Positions 24,883 through 33,762 of a DNA stretch of 64,000 nucleotides are shown here, one piece after another (the stretch's first letter is position 1; each line of letters opens with the position of its first letter). Made by a program: the position numbers and the translations under genes. The stretch covers positions 1,466,001 through 1,530,000 of the forward strand of contig NZ_CP011801.1 of NCBI RefSeq assembly GCF_001273775.1, given 5' to 3'. The stretch comes from Nitrospira moscoviensis. GTDB taxonomy: Bacteria > Nitrospirota > Nitrospiria > Nitrospirales > Nitrospiraceae. The notes under the pieces are model-generated. The model had not been told where the DNA came from, made no database searches, and saw only the letters and a program-made list of their open reading frames with translations.

Positions 24883-25661
24883 ACTACGGAATACTGTACG
24901 GCGTCGGAGTCGGCCCAGGCGCGCCGGATCTGATCACCCTCCGTGCGCTCAATACCATAAGGAACGCGCAAGTCCTCGCGCTGCCGCGCAGTTCCGATTA
25001 CGGGGAGTCGATGGCCTGGAAGATTCTCAAGCCGACCTTGGGTGAGATTCCCGGACAAGAGCGCCTCTTTCTGACGTTCCCGATGAACAAGGACCCGGAG
25101 CGCCTTCGACCTGCCTGGGACGTCGCTTTTGCGGCCATCGGGGAGCGTCTGGAGCGTGGGTTGTCGGTCGCATTCGCGACGGAAGGCGACCCGTCGCTCT
25201 TTAGCACCTTCATCTATCTGCGCCGGGAAGCCCCACGGCGATGGCCTGGTATCCGCATTGAGGTTGTCCCAGGCGTGTCGTCGATTGTGGCGGTGCCATC
25301 GGTGACTGGAATCCCGCTGGCCGACGGACAAGAGCGGATCGCCATTCTTCCAGCGAGCTATGGGGTGGAGGATCTCAGCCAGGTGCTGGAGATGTTCGAC
25401 ACCATCATCTTGATGAAGATGGGCGCCGAGATCCCCAAGGTGGTGGACGCGCTTGAGCGCCAGGGACTCGTCGACCGAGCGGTCTACGTGTCGAAGGCCA
25501 CCATGGCTGAAGAGCGAATTGTCCGGGATATACGCACGATCCAGGCTGAGCGCGGCGATTGTTTTGCGATGATCGTCGTCTCGCGCAAGGTACGCAGTGG
25601 GCTGCTGGCAGGCGCGGTGCCCGTAACGCCGAGAGTGGCCACCCAAGAGACGAGGGCATGA
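24879..25661 (+). CDS. cbiL: Cobalt-factor II C20-methyltransferase CbiL
   Basis: A 260-residue tetrapyrrole methylase. It has the G-V-G-V-G-P-G-A-P-D-L start, A-T-E-G-D-P-S-L-F-S-T-F (G-D-P loop) and V-V-P-G-V-S-S (V-x-P-G-x-S). The A-x-E-G-D-P-x-x-F-S-T combination is typical of the C20 enzyme. It acts directly after cobalt insertion. It overlaps cbiET and cbiG by 4 bp each. Confidence 0.92.
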   Translation: MNYGILYGVGVGPGAPDLITLRALNTIRNAQVLALPRSSDYGESMAWKILKPTLGEIPGQERLFLTFPMNKDPERLRPAWDVAFAAIGERLERGLSVAFATEGDPSLFSTFIYLRREAPRRWPGIRIEVVPGVSSIVAVPSVTGIPLADGQERIAILPASYGVEDLSQVLEMFDTIILMKMGAEIPKVVDALERQGLVDRAVYVSKATMAEERIVRDIRTIQAERGDCFAMIVVSRKVRSGLLAGAVPVTPRVATQETRA

Positions 25662-26797
25662 CATCCGAACGCAAGCCATTTGCGGTGTACGCGATCACGA
25701 GGCACGGTCTTGGGATCGCCGCCCGCTTGCTGCCACAGCTTCCGGGATCTGACCTATTCGTGTCGGAGAAGGTGATGGATTCGGCGCCCGTTGATGCACT
25801 GCCTCTATCGCTGCCGATGGGCCCCACGCTCTCCGAGATCTTCTCCGCCTATGACTGCCATATCTTCATTATCAGCGTCGGCGCGGTGGTGCGGATGATT
25901 GCACCGCTGTTGAAGAACAAGAAGGTCGATCCGGCGGTGGTCTGTATCGACGATGCCGCCCGGTTCTCGATCTGTGTGCTGTCCGGTCACGTTGGCCGCG
26001 GCAATATGTTTACCGAACGGATAGCGGACGCGCTCGGCGCGCAGGCGGTCGTCACCACCGCATCGGATGCGATCGGTACACTGACCGTCGATATCCTCGG
26101 TCGCGAACTGGGATGGACACTCGACGATCCGGACCGCAATGTGACGCGAGGCTGCGCGGCGGTGGTGAATGCGATGAAGGTGCTCTTTGTCCAGGAAACA
26201 GGAGAACCGGACTGGTGGGCCGCTGAGAAGCCCCTGCCGGATGGTGTCGGGTACGCCACCTCGCTGGAGGGCATAGATCCGAACGATTTTGAAATCCTGC
26301 TGATCGCCACGGATCGCGAGATCGCTGAGTCGCATCCGGCCCACTGGAAGAACGCCGTGATCTATCGCCCGAAGAGCCTCGTGCTCGGTATCGGGTGCGA
26401 CAAGGGGACGGCTCCCGACCTGGTGGAGCGGGGTGTTATGGCGCTGTTGGCGCGCCATGGACTCTCCCCTAAGTCGGTGAAAGAGTTGGCGACTATCGAG
26501 GTGAAGAAGGACGAGCCTGCCTTGCTGGCCTTGAGCGAGCGGCATAGTTGGCCGTTGCGCATTTACCGGGCGGAGGAACTCGATGTGGTGCCTGGTATCC
26601 AGAATCCTTCCGAGAAGGTGAAGCAGCACGTCGGCTCGCGCGGGGTTTCTGAGCCGGCCGCGCTGCACACTGCCGGAGTCAAGGAACTCCTTGTTCCTAA
26701 GCAAATCTATACTGAGCCGGGAGCTGGGCGATCCATGACCTTGGCTGTGGCCCGACGGGCTTTTGCTAAACGGCGCATGGAGGTGGGCTGTCCATGA
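25658..26797 (+). CDS. cbiG: Cobalt-precorrin-5A hydrolase CbiG
   Basis: A 379-residue protein. The start is ATG 25658, which overlaps the cbiL stop; upstream frame is not protein-like. The N-terminal domain has A-I-T-R-H-G, I-F-I-I-S-V-G-A-V-V-R, and L-S-G-H-V-G-R-G-N-M, which recalls the family's L-S-G-H-x-G-G-A-N. The C-terminal part (from about 245) has L-V-L-G-I-G-C-D-K-G-T, then G-V-K-E-L-L-V-P-K. CbiG opens the delta-lactone and releases acetaldehyde, a reaction specific to the anaerobic route, so its presence supports that assignment. Confidence 0.93.
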   Translation: MTSERKPFAVYAITRHGLGIAARLLPQLPGSDLFVSEKVMDSAPVDALPLSLPMGPTLSEIFSAYDCHIFIISVGAVVRMIAPLLKNKKVDPAVVCIDDAARFSICVLSGHVGRGNMFTERIADALGAQAVVTTASDAIGTLTVDILGRELGWTLDDPDRNVTRGCAAVVNAMKVLFVQETGEPDWWAAEKPLPDGVGYATSLEGIDPNDFEILLIATDREIAESHPAHWKNAVIYRPKSLVLGIGCDKGTAPDLVERGVMALLARHGLSPKSVKELATIEVKKDEPALLALSERHSWPLRIYRAEELDVVPGIQNPSEKVKQHVGSRGVSEPAALHTAGVKELLVPKQIYTEPGAGRSMTLAVARRAFAKRRMEVGCP

Positions 26798-27630
26798 CCG
26801 ATTCGAAAGGGATTCTCTATGTCGTGGGCATCGGACCCGGCGCGGAAGCGCATGCCACCCCCGCGGCGCTGAAGGCCATCGCCGAGGCTCAGCTTGTCGT
26901 GGGCTACACCACCTACATCAAGCTGGTCCGCCACCTGCTCGACGGGAAGGACATCGTCAAGACCGGGATGACGGAAGAGATCGGCCGCGCGCGTGCCGCT
27001 ATTGAACGCGCGCGAGCTGGCGCCACGGTCGCGCTGATCTCCTCCGGGGATGCGGGCGTCTACGGAATGGCCGGCTTGGTCTTTCAGGTGTTGCAGGAGA
27101 TAGGGTGGAAACGCGGCGATTCACCGGAACTGCGTCTGATTCCCGGGATGACCGCCCTCAACGCGTGTGCGTCCTTGGTCGGCGCGCCGCTGGTCCACGA
27201 TTTCTGCTCGATCTCGCTCTCGGACCTGCTGACTCCCTGGTCCGTGATCGCGCGACGGATCGAGGCAGCGGCCAGTGCGGATTTCGTCATCGGCCTCTAC
27301 AACCCGGCCAGCGGTCGGCGTACGCGACAGATTGTCGATGCACAGGCGATTATCCGGCGTTACCGCGAGGCCAGTACGCCGGTGGCGCTCGTCAAGAGCG
27401 CGTATCGCGATATGGAGCAGGTGGTCCTGACGGATTTGGAGAACTGTCTCGATTACGAGATCGGCATGCTGACCACTGTCCTCGTCGGATCAAGCCACAC
27501 CTTCATCTATGAGGGGTATATGGTCACTCCGCGCGGCTATACGAACAAGTACAGTTTCGACGGCACCGTTCTTCCCGGTCAGCGACCGGGCTTTTCGCTC
27601 GTCGTGCCTCCGACGTCGGAGGCCGACTAA
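26794..27630 (+). CDS. cbiH: Cobalt-precorrin-3 C17-methyltransferase CbiH
   Basis: A 278-residue tetrapyrrole methylase: V-V-G-I-G-P-G-A-E-A start, V-G-Y-T-T-Y, S-S-G-D-A-G-V-Y-G-M and L-V-G-A-P-L-V-H-D-F-C-S-I-S-L-S-D-L-L-T-P-W, the hallmark of the C17 (CobJ/CbiH) branch, then Y-N-P-A-S-G-R-R. The enzyme methylates C17 and contracts the ring. No Fe-S domain is fused. It overlaps cbiG by 4 bp and the next gene by 1 bp. Confidence 0.94.
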   Translation: MTDSKGILYVVGIGPGAEAHATPAALKAIAEAQLVVGYTTYIKLVRHLLDGKDIVKTGMTEEIGRARAAIERARAGATVALISSGDAGVYGMAGLVFQVLQEIGWKRGDSPELRLIPGMTALNACASLVGAPLVHDFCSISLSDLLTPWSVIARRIEAAASADFVIGLYNPASGRRTRQIVDAQAIIRRYREASTPVALVKSAYRDMEQVVLTDLENCLDYEIGMLTTVLVGSSHTFIYEGYMVTPRGYTNKYSFDGTVLPGQRPGFSLVVPPTSEAD

Positions 27631-28043
27631 TGGCGCGAGTCGGACGTTTAGCCGGAGCCATTCTGGCCGAGACCGAAGGACAGTTCTTCCTGGTGGGCAA
27701 TCCCAAAGAACCCTGCGACTTTGCCGCGGTGGGATTCGAGCCTCCGGGTGTGATCAACGCCCTGGAACGTCCCTTTGTCCGTCTTCTGCCCGCTCGTTCG
27801 GTTCAGGTCCAGCAGCCGTACTTGACGATGGAGATCGAGGGAGAAACGCTTGCGCGATTGCTTGTCGATCGGTTCGTCATCCAGCGCAATGGATCGGTCA
27901 GCGATCGCCTCTGGCGTCTAGTGATTGATCCCAAGGGAGACGAGCGCGCGGTGTGCGATGGAGGTATCGAGGGGCGGTGGCTTGGAGAAATCCCCGCAGA
28001 GATTTGGCAGGTTGTGCGAGAAACCGTTCTTAAGTGCACCTGA
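27630..28043 (+). CDS. Conserved hypothetical protein of the cob cluster
   Basis: A 137-residue soluble protein without an assignment. The start overlaps the cbiH stop by one base (TAATG). It is beta-rich at first (G-Q-F-F-L-V-G-N-P-K-E-P-C-D-F) and helical at the end (I-W-Q-V-V-R-E-T-V). C39 in E-P-C-D and C113 in V-C-D-G are the only clear special residues apart from the last-but-one Cys. It stands between two methyltransferase genes in a tightly coupled operon, so a pathway role is likely: accessory, carrier, or a missing enzyme such as the CbiJ step. Confidence 0.6.
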   Translation: MARVGRLAGAILAETEGQFFLVGNPKEPCDFAAVGFEPPGVINALERPFVRLLPARSVQVQQPYLTMEIEGETLARLLVDRFVIQRNGSVSDRLWRLVIDPKGDERAVCDGGIEGRWLGEIPAEIWQVVRETVLKCT

Positions 28044-28052
28044 GGCAACTCG

Positions 28053-28844
28053 ATGCGCGTGTACATCATTGGAGCAGGTCCGGGCGATCCCAAATTGCTC
28101 ACGCTTCGCGGGGCGGAGTTGATCGCATCCTGCCCCATCGTGCTGTACACAGGATCGCTGGTTCCCAACGAGGTGATCGCGCACGCCAGACCCGACGCCA
28201 AGGTGATGGACTCATCGGGAATGACGCTCGAACAGATCGTCGATGTAATCGTGGCTGCCTGTGACGCGGATCAGGATGTGGCGCGCGTCCATACGGGAGA
28301 CCCGCTGATCTTTGGATCAACCGCCGAGCAGATGCGCCGACTCAGCGAATTGGGCATTTCCTACGAGATCGTTCCCGGTGTCTCGTCCTTTACCGCAGCG
28401 GCGGCGGCGTTGGGTCGCGAACTCACACTTCCCGAATTGTCTCAGACAGTCATCCTCACGCGAGCCGAAGGCCGGACTCCGATGCCTCCACGCGAAAAAT
28501 TGGAGGACCTTGCGCGCCATCAAGCGACCTTAGCGCTGTTTCTGAGTATCACACTCCTCAAGGATGTCACCCGCGCCCTGCTTCCTTCTTACGGAGCGGA
28601 TTGTCCCGTGGCGGTGGTCCATAAAGCTTCCTGGCCGGATCAGGTGATTGTGACCGGCACGCTGTCGGATATCGAGGGCAAGGTGAAGGCCGCCAAGCTT
28701 CATTCCACGTCGATGGTCTTGGTGGGGCGCGTGCTCACGGCCACCGAGTTTGCCAATTCGCGGTTGTACGATCCGGAGTTTACCCATCGGTTCCGGAAGG
28801 GTGTAACGGCGACCAGGAAGCAAGGAGACGTTCGTGCGGACTGA
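28053..28844 (+). CDS. cbiF: Cobalt-precorrin-4 C11-methyltransferase CbiF
   Basis: A 263-residue tetrapyrrole methylase with I-I-G-A-G-P-G-D-P-K-L-L-T, then Y-T-G-S-L-V-P, V-H-T-G-D-P-L-I-F-G-S, V-P-G-V-S-S-F-T-A-A-A-A and T-R-A-E-G-R-T-P-M-P, the combination seen in CobM/CbiF. It adds the C11 methyl. Its end overlaps the next gene start by 11 bp. Confidence 0.95.
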   Translation: MRVYIIGAGPGDPKLLTLRGAELIASCPIVLYTGSLVPNEVIAHARPDAKVMDSSGMTLEQIVDVIVAACDADQDVARVHTGDPLIFGSTAEQMRRLSELGISYEIVPGVSSFTAAAAALGRELTLPELSQTVILTRAEGRTPMPPREKLEDLARHQATLALFLSITLLKDVTRALLPSYGADCPVAVVHKASWPDQVIVTGTLSDIEGKVKAAKLHSTSMVLVGRVLTATEFANSRLYDPEFTHRFRKGVTATRKQGDVRAD

Positions 28845-30309
28845 CCCAGATGCTCGAACAGGCATGGTCTATCTGGTCGGGGCAGGACCCGGCGATCCTG
28901 GACTGCTCACCGTCCGCGCACTGGAACTGTTGCGTGCCGCCGATGTAGTGGCTCACGATGCCCTGGTTTCGCCCGCTATCCTCTCGCTCGTCGGGCCGCA
29001 GGTCGAGTTGGTGTGCGTGGGCCGACGCCATGGCGTCGGTGCGACCTCGTATCGAGTGCATCCGGAGGTGCTGTCGCGCGCCAAGGCAGGTTGCACCGTC
29101 GTCCGGTTGAAGGCGGGCGACCCGCTGATCTTTGGGCGCGGCGGGGAAGAAGCGGAACAGCTGGCAGAAGCCGGCATCCCCTTTATGATCGTTCCGGGTA
29201 TCTCTTCGGCTCTTGGCGCCGCCGCATATGCCGGCATTCCGCTCACCCATCGCTTGCACGCATCCGATGTGACGTTCCTGAGCGGCCACGATGTTGAGGG
29301 AAGTCATCGCAGTCTTACCGATTGGTCCAGGGCTGCTACGGGGAGGGGTACTCTGGTCATCTTCATGGCTGCGAGAAAACTCTCCGCAAATCTCCAGCGT
29401 CTGATTCAGGCAGGCCGCTCCGCCGAGACTCCCGCAGCCTACATTGCGTCAGCCACGACACCCGATCAGAAGGTGATCATCGGTACGCTGGCGACGCTTC
29501 CGGAGAAGACGGCAGACGTCGATCCCACGGCCCCGGCGCTCGTCATCGTGGGCCATGTCGTCCGACTACGTGAGGGGATCGCCTGGTTCGAACGCCGCCC
29601 CTTGGCAGGCCGGCGACTCCTCGTCGCCCGTGCGCGCCCAGGCCGTTCTGCGGTTGCTGCGGAACTCCGCGCGCTGGGAGCGGAGGTGCTGGAAGTTCCC
29701 GAGGTCGAGGTGGTGCCCCTCAATGGAACGTCCCAAATCAAGGCCGCCCTTGCGCGTCTTCACGAATTCCGTGGCATCGTCTTCGGGTGCGCCGCCGGCG
29801 TCGATGCTCTGGTTCCATATGCCGCCTCCCTCGACGTGCCTGTTATTGCGGTCGGGGCAGGAGCTACGGAGGCGCTTACCCGGCATGGCATCACATCCGC
29901 TGTCAGTATCCGGGGTGCGTGCCAAGACGCGCTACGCGAGCACTCGGTTTTTCTGCAGGACGGGCCGTTCCTCCTTGTGACAGCGGAGGATGGTCGCCCG
30001 AACCTACGCGACGAATTCACCAGGCTTGGTGTGGATGTCAAAGTAGTGGCCGCATATCGCTACGTTCACCGGATGCCGAGTCTCCCGTTGGCACCGATCG
30101 ACCTGGTGGTCCTGCCGAGTTCTTCGGCGGCTCGCGTCATGCTCTCGAGCGACTTCGGAGAGGCCTTACGGCGCGTGCCCATGGCGGCGATCGGTCCACA
30201 AACCGAGCAAGCGGCGCGCGACCGCGGGGCGCTTGCTGTGGTTCGGGCGGAGGAAGACACCGTGTCCTCGCTGGTGTCCCTCGCTGTCTCAATGCTGGAA
30301 ACCGTATGA
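28834..30309 (+). CDS. cobA-hemD: Fused uroporphyrinogen-III C-methyltransferase / uroporphyrinogen-III synthase (CobA-HemD)
   Basis: A 491-residue fusion beginning with GTG 28834 (AAGGAG 6 nt before). Residues 10-250 are SUMT: V-G-A-G-P-G-D-P-G-L-L-T, L-K-A-G-D-P-L-I-F-G-R-G-G-E-E and V-P-G-I-S-S. Residues 255-490 are HemD-like (L-L-V-A-R-A-R start, V-F-G-C-A-A-G-V-D-A, A-I-G-P-Q-T-E). The pair makes precorrin-2 from hydroxymethylbilane. No precorrin-2 dehydrogenase domain (CysG-N) is fused; sirohydrochlorin formation must be encoded elsewhere. Confidence 0.93.
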   Translation: MRTDPDARTGMVYLVGAGPGDPGLLTVRALELLRAADVVAHDALVSPAILSLVGPQVELVCVGRRHGVGATSYRVHPEVLSRAKAGCTVVRLKAGDPLIFGRGGEEAEQLAEAGIPFMIVPGISSALGAAAYAGIPLTHRLHASDVTFLSGHDVEGSHRSLTDWSRAATGRGTLVIFMAARKLSANLQRLIQAGRSAETPAAYIASATTPDQKVIIGTLATLPEKTADVDPTAPALVIVGHVVRLREGIAWFERRPLAGRRLLVARARPGRSAVAAELRALGAEVLEVPEVEVVPLNGTSQIKAALARLHEFRGIVFGCAAGVDALVPYAASLDVPVIAVGAGATEALTRHGITSAVSIRGACQDALREHSVFLQDGPFLLVTAEDGRPNLRDEFTRLGVDVKVVAAYRYVHRMPSLPLAPIDLVVLPSSSAARVMLSSDFGEALRRVPMAAIGPQTEQAARDRGALAVVRAEEDTVSSLVSLAVSMLETV

Positions 30310-31607
30310 CCGATCATGCCTTGCCTGACGCCTGGCGTCGAGGGCTCTATGAGACGATTTCGCGCCGTCGCGATATGCGATCCTTTCTCCCCAATCCGAT
30401 CCCGGCCGAAACCCTTGCACGCATCCTCTCGGCAGCGAACCAGGCGGGCTCCGTCGGATTTTCGCAACCGTGGAACTTCCTCGTGGTGGAAAACCTCGAA
30501 ATCCGCAGGGAGGTCCGTGTCCATGTCGAAACGGAGCGGTTACGCGCCGCCGAGATGTTTGGAGAGGAGCGCCGCACGACGTATCTTTCTTACAAGCTGG
30601 AAGGGATTCTCGACGCGCCCATCAATGTGTGTGTCACCTGCGACCAGGAGCGCTTCGGGCCAGCGGTGATCGGGCGGAACACGATTCCGGAAACCGCGGT
30701 CTATAGTACCTGCTGCGCCATCCAAAACTTCTGGCTCGCCGCGCGTGCTGAAGGGGTCGGAGTGGGATGGGTAAGCATCATGGAGCCAAGTGTCCTCCGC
30801 AAGATCCTTGGAATTCCTGAGCGGATTGTTCCCGTCGCGTACCTTTGCGTTGGCTTTGTCGAGCGCTTTCCCGAACGGCCGACGTTTGAGACAACCGGAT
30901 GGCTGCCACGGATTCCCCTCCACGACTTGGTGTTTCATGACCGCTGGGCTGCGCAGCCGCCGCCAGACCTCCTCCGCGCGCTCGAGACGACCCGGATTGA
31001 CGGCGAGCGTGCGAGCGAAGATATGCGCCCACAGACTCCACCGAGGGTACACCCGAATGGCGACGAACGGCCCGGAAAGGGGGAGTTAGGGCGAAAAGGA
31101 CTGCTGCTGGTCTACACGGGTCAGGGCAAAGGGAAGACGACGGCTGCCTTGGGCCTCGTCTTTCGGGCCATCGGGCGCGGTCTTCGGGTCGCCGTGGTTC
31201 AGTTTATCAAGGGCAAGTGGAAGACCGGCGAGCGGTTGTTCGCCGAGACAATCCCTGGGCTCACGTTCCTCGTGATGGGGCACGGATTTACCTGGGAGAG
31301 TGACGACCTCACACGAGACCGAAACGCGGCGGTGGCGGCCTGGACCACGGCGAAGGGGCTCATTGCGAGCGGCGAGCATACCGTGGTGGTCCTCGACGAG
31401 ATGACATACGCGATCAACTACGGCTTCGTCGCGTTGGCGGACGTCCTGGCCACTCTTCGCGAACGCCCGACCCATGTGCACGTGGTCATCACGGGGCGGA
31501 AGGCGCAGGAGGAACTCTGCGCACTGGCCGATCTCGTGACGGAGATGAAGCCGGTAAAGCACCCGTTTCAACACGGCTTCAAGGCTCAGCCGGGAATCGA
31601 CTATTGA
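30306..31607 (+). CDS. bluB-cobO: BluB-CobO fusion: DMB synthase joined to cob(I)yrinic acid a,c-diamide adenosyltransferase
   Basis: 433 residues in one frame from ATG 30306, overlapping the hemD stop. Residues 1-215 are a BluB flavoprotein (nitroreductase fold: S-R-R-R-D-M-R-S-F, S-V-G-F-S-Q-P-W-N-F-L, G-V-G-W-V-S). BluB breaks down FMNH2 with oxygen to make 5,6-dimethylbenzimidazole. After a P/E/R linker, residues 262-433 are CobO/BtuR (Y-T-G-Q-G-K-G-K-T-T P-loop near 272, V-V-L-D-E-M-T-Y-A-I-N-Y-G). An internal ATG (M-R-P-Q-T) lacks a ribosome site, so a true fusion is likely. Both parts look complete. Confidence 0.9.
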   Translation: MTDHALPDAWRRGLYETISRRRDMRSFLPNPIPAETLARILSAANQAGSVGFSQPWNFLVVENLEIRREVRVHVETERLRAAEMFGEERRTTYLSYKLEGILDAPINVCVTCDQERFGPAVIGRNTIPETAVYSTCCAIQNFWLAARAEGVGVGWVSIMEPSVLRKILGIPERIVPVAYLCVGFVERFPERPTFETTGWLPRIPLHDLVFHDRWAAQPPPDLLRALETTRIDGERASEDMRPQTPPRVHPNGDERPGKGELGRKGLLLVYTGQGKGKTTAALGLVFRAIGRGLRVAVVQFIKGKWKTGERLFAETIPGLTFLVMGHGFTWESDDLTRDRNAAVAAWTTAKGLIASGEHTVVVLDEMTYAINYGFVALADVLATLRERPTHVHVVITGRKAQEELCALADLVTEMKPVKHPFQHGFKAQPGIDY

Positions 31608-32980
31608 TGATTCCGCGTCTCGTCATCGCAGGCACCTCCAGCAATGTCGGCAAGACGACTGTCATGGTTGGTCTCGTCCGGGCCTTGCGGGCGCGCGGGT
31701 TGCGAGTGGCCGTCTTCAAGTGCGGCCCTGATTATCTCGATCCGACCTACCACGTGCGCGCGGCCGGCACTCCCTCTCACAATCTCGATGGATGGATGAT
31801 GGGGCGTGAGGCGGTCCTCTCGACGTTCACGCAGGCTTCGGAGGGGGCAGACATCGCGTTGATCGAAGGAGTGATGGGGCTATTCGACGGAACGTCGCCG
31901 ACGAGCGAGGAAGGTTCGACCGCCGAGATTGCTAAGTGGCTCCAGGCGCCGGTATTGCTCGTCTGCGACGCGGGAGGCATGGCTCGCAGCATTGCGCCGC
32001 TGGCCAAAGGGTTTTCGACCTTCGATGCCGAGCTTCAGATTTCTGGCCTGATCTGTAACAGGATCGGCAGCCGCGGGCATCTGGAGTTGCTTCGCAAGGC
32101 CACCGGGGGCGTGCCTCCCGTTGTGGGCGGGCTTCCCAAGGAAGCAGTGCTGGCGTTTGCGGACCGGCATCTGGGCCTGCACAGCGCCGACCGGGTGACG
32201 GTCCCGGAGGACGTCTTCGTGGCCTGGGGCAATCGGGTGAGCGAGTGGTGCGATGTCGAAGGAATTCTCGCGTTAGCGCGCGACGCACCAGATCTTGCAG
32301 ACATTCCTGCGATGGAACGGCTTGTCGGGGCTGGGGCTAGGTGCCGAATCGGTCTCGCATTCGATGAGGCGTTCCACTTCTACTACGATGACAATCTCCG
32401 GCGTCTTGAGAGCCTCGGCGCGGAGCTGGTGCGTTTTTCCCCCATTCACGAAGCGCATTTGCCTGAGGTGGATGGTCTCTACTTCGGTGGCGGCTACCCG
32501 GAAGTCCATGCCGAAGTGCTGTCCCGAAACCAGTCCATGCGCAAGGAGGTGGCGTCATTTGCAGCGTCCCACGGACCTATCTACGGCGAGTGCGGCGGGC
32601 TCATGTATTTATCCCATGGCATCCGGACGCTTGATGGCACGCTGCATGCCATGGTGGGGCTTATTCCAGGCGAAGCGGAGATGACAGATCGTTTGCAGGC
32701 GCTCGGATATGTCGAGGTGGAAACGCAGAACGCGACGATGTTCGGCCAACCGGGCCTGCGCTTCCGCGGACACCAATTTCGCTACTCGGACTTTCGACTC
32801 CAGGCGGAGGTCGAGCGCGTCTATCGCGTGCGTCGCCGCCGGGTGGGCGAGGTGCTCCGAGAAGGGTATCGTGTCGGCAACACGCTTGCTTCGTATGTGC
32901 ATGCCCACTGGGCGTCAAATCCTCTTGTGGCTCAGGGGTTCGTTCACGCGTGCACTGACTACGCGAGGAGACCGCAGTGA
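31604..32980 (+). CDS. cbiA: Cobyrinic acid a,c-diamide synthase CbiA
   Basis: A 458-residue glutamine-dependent amidotransferase. The N-terminal DTB-synthetase-like ATPase has G-T-S-S-N-V-G-K-T-T, then F-K-C-G-P-D-Y-L-D-P-T-Y-H (substrate site). The C-terminal class I-like glutaminase has Y-F-G-G-G-Y-P-E and the nucleophile Cys near 330 in G-E-C-G-G-L-M-Y-L, with a late His in Y-V-H-A-H-W. It amidates carboxylates a and c. It overlaps both neighbours by 4 bp. Confidence 0.95.
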   Translation: MMIPRLVIAGTSSNVGKTTVMVGLVRALRARGLRVAVFKCGPDYLDPTYHVRAAGTPSHNLDGWMMGREAVLSTFTQASEGADIALIEGVMGLFDGTSPTSEEGSTAEIAKWLQAPVLLVCDAGGMARSIAPLAKGFSTFDAELQISGLICNRIGSRGHLELLRKATGGVPPVVGGLPKEAVLAFADRHLGLHSADRVTVPEDVFVAWGNRVSEWCDVEGILALARDAPDLADIPAMERLVGAGARCRIGLAFDEAFHFYYDDNLRRLESLGAELVRFSPIHEAHLPEVDGLYFGGGYPEVHAEVLSRNQSMRKEVASFAASHGPIYGECGGLMYLSHGIRTLDGTLHAMVGLIPGEAEMTDRLQALGYVEVETQNATMFGQPGLRFRGHQFRYSDFRLQAEVERVYRVRRRRVGEVLREGYRVGNTLASYVHAHWASNPLVAQGFVHACTDYARRPQ

Positions 32981-33762
32981 ACGTACCCTTCCGCATCGGC
33001 GCTACTTCGTTTATCTACCCGTCCGGGTGGCTTCCAAACGTCGAACGGCTGGCCGGTCGGGTGGACGACATCGAGATTCTCTTGTTCGAACTCGAATGCG
33101 GCGTTCCTGGCGAAGCGGAACTGCGCGCCCTCGTTGAGTGGCAGAGGCGAGCCGAGCTGACCTATACGGTGCACACGCCTCTCAACGTCAGCTTGGCAAG
33201 CGACAGGGAATCCCAGCGTCAGAGGGCCATTGAGCTGGTCTGTCGCGCGATTGAGCTGGCCTGGCCGCTCCGGCCTCACGCGTATATTGTGCACGTCTAC
33301 TTGGGTGACTGCGAACACGATAGGGAGCCATCGGATCTTTCCGCCTGGCGTCGCCGGGCCGCAGGCTCACTCCAGGCAATTTTGGACAGCGGGATTTCTT
33401 CCGCGGACGTGTGCGTCGAGACGCTCGACTACGATTTCTCCTATGTCGAACCGGTGGTCGACGACTTGGGCCTTTCTGTGGCCATTGATCTCGGACATCT
33501 TCATCGCGACGAGCGTCCGGAGCAAGAGTTGCTGCTCCGGAACCTACACCGTACGCGGGTGATCCAGTGGCACGGCGTAGACCCATCGGGGCGAGACCAC
33601 CGCTCACTCAAATATTACCCGCGCGAGCGTGCTCGTTGGGTCATCGACACTCTGCTGGGTGCATCGTATCGTGGAGTGCTTACGCTCGAAGTCTTTCGTG
33701 AGGTCGATTTTGAGGAGTCGCTGGCCGTCGTTCGGTCGCTCCTCGTGGAGGAGCGGTCGTGA
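32977..33762 (+). CDS. cbiR: Cobamide-remodelling phosphodiesterase CbiR
   Basis: A 261-residue TIM barrel of the AP-endonuclease-2/xylose-isomerase type: F-R-I-G-A-T-S-F-I-Y-P start, Y-T-V-H-T-P-L-N, V-C-V-E-T-L-D-Y-D, A-I-D-L-G-H-L-H and T-L-E-V-F end, which supply the His/Glu/Asp metal ligands. This pattern matches CbiR, which cuts the lower ligand from cobamides so they can be rebuilt. It starts with GTG 32977 overlapping the cbiA stop and is followed by CbiZ. Other sugar-isomerase-like roles are possible, but the context is strong. Confidence 0.85.
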   Translation: MNVPFRIGATSFIYPSGWLPNVERLAGRVDDIEILLFELECGVPGEAELRALVEWQRRAELTYTVHTPLNVSLASDRESQRQRAIELVCRAIELAWPLRPHAYIVHVYLGDCEHDREPSDLSAWRRRAAGSLQAILDSGISSADVCVETLDYDFSYVEPVVDDLGLSVAIDLGHLHRDERPEQELLLRNLHRTRVIQWHGVDPSGRDHRSLKYYPRERARWVIDTLLGASYRGVLTLEVFREVDFEESLAVVRSLLVEERS

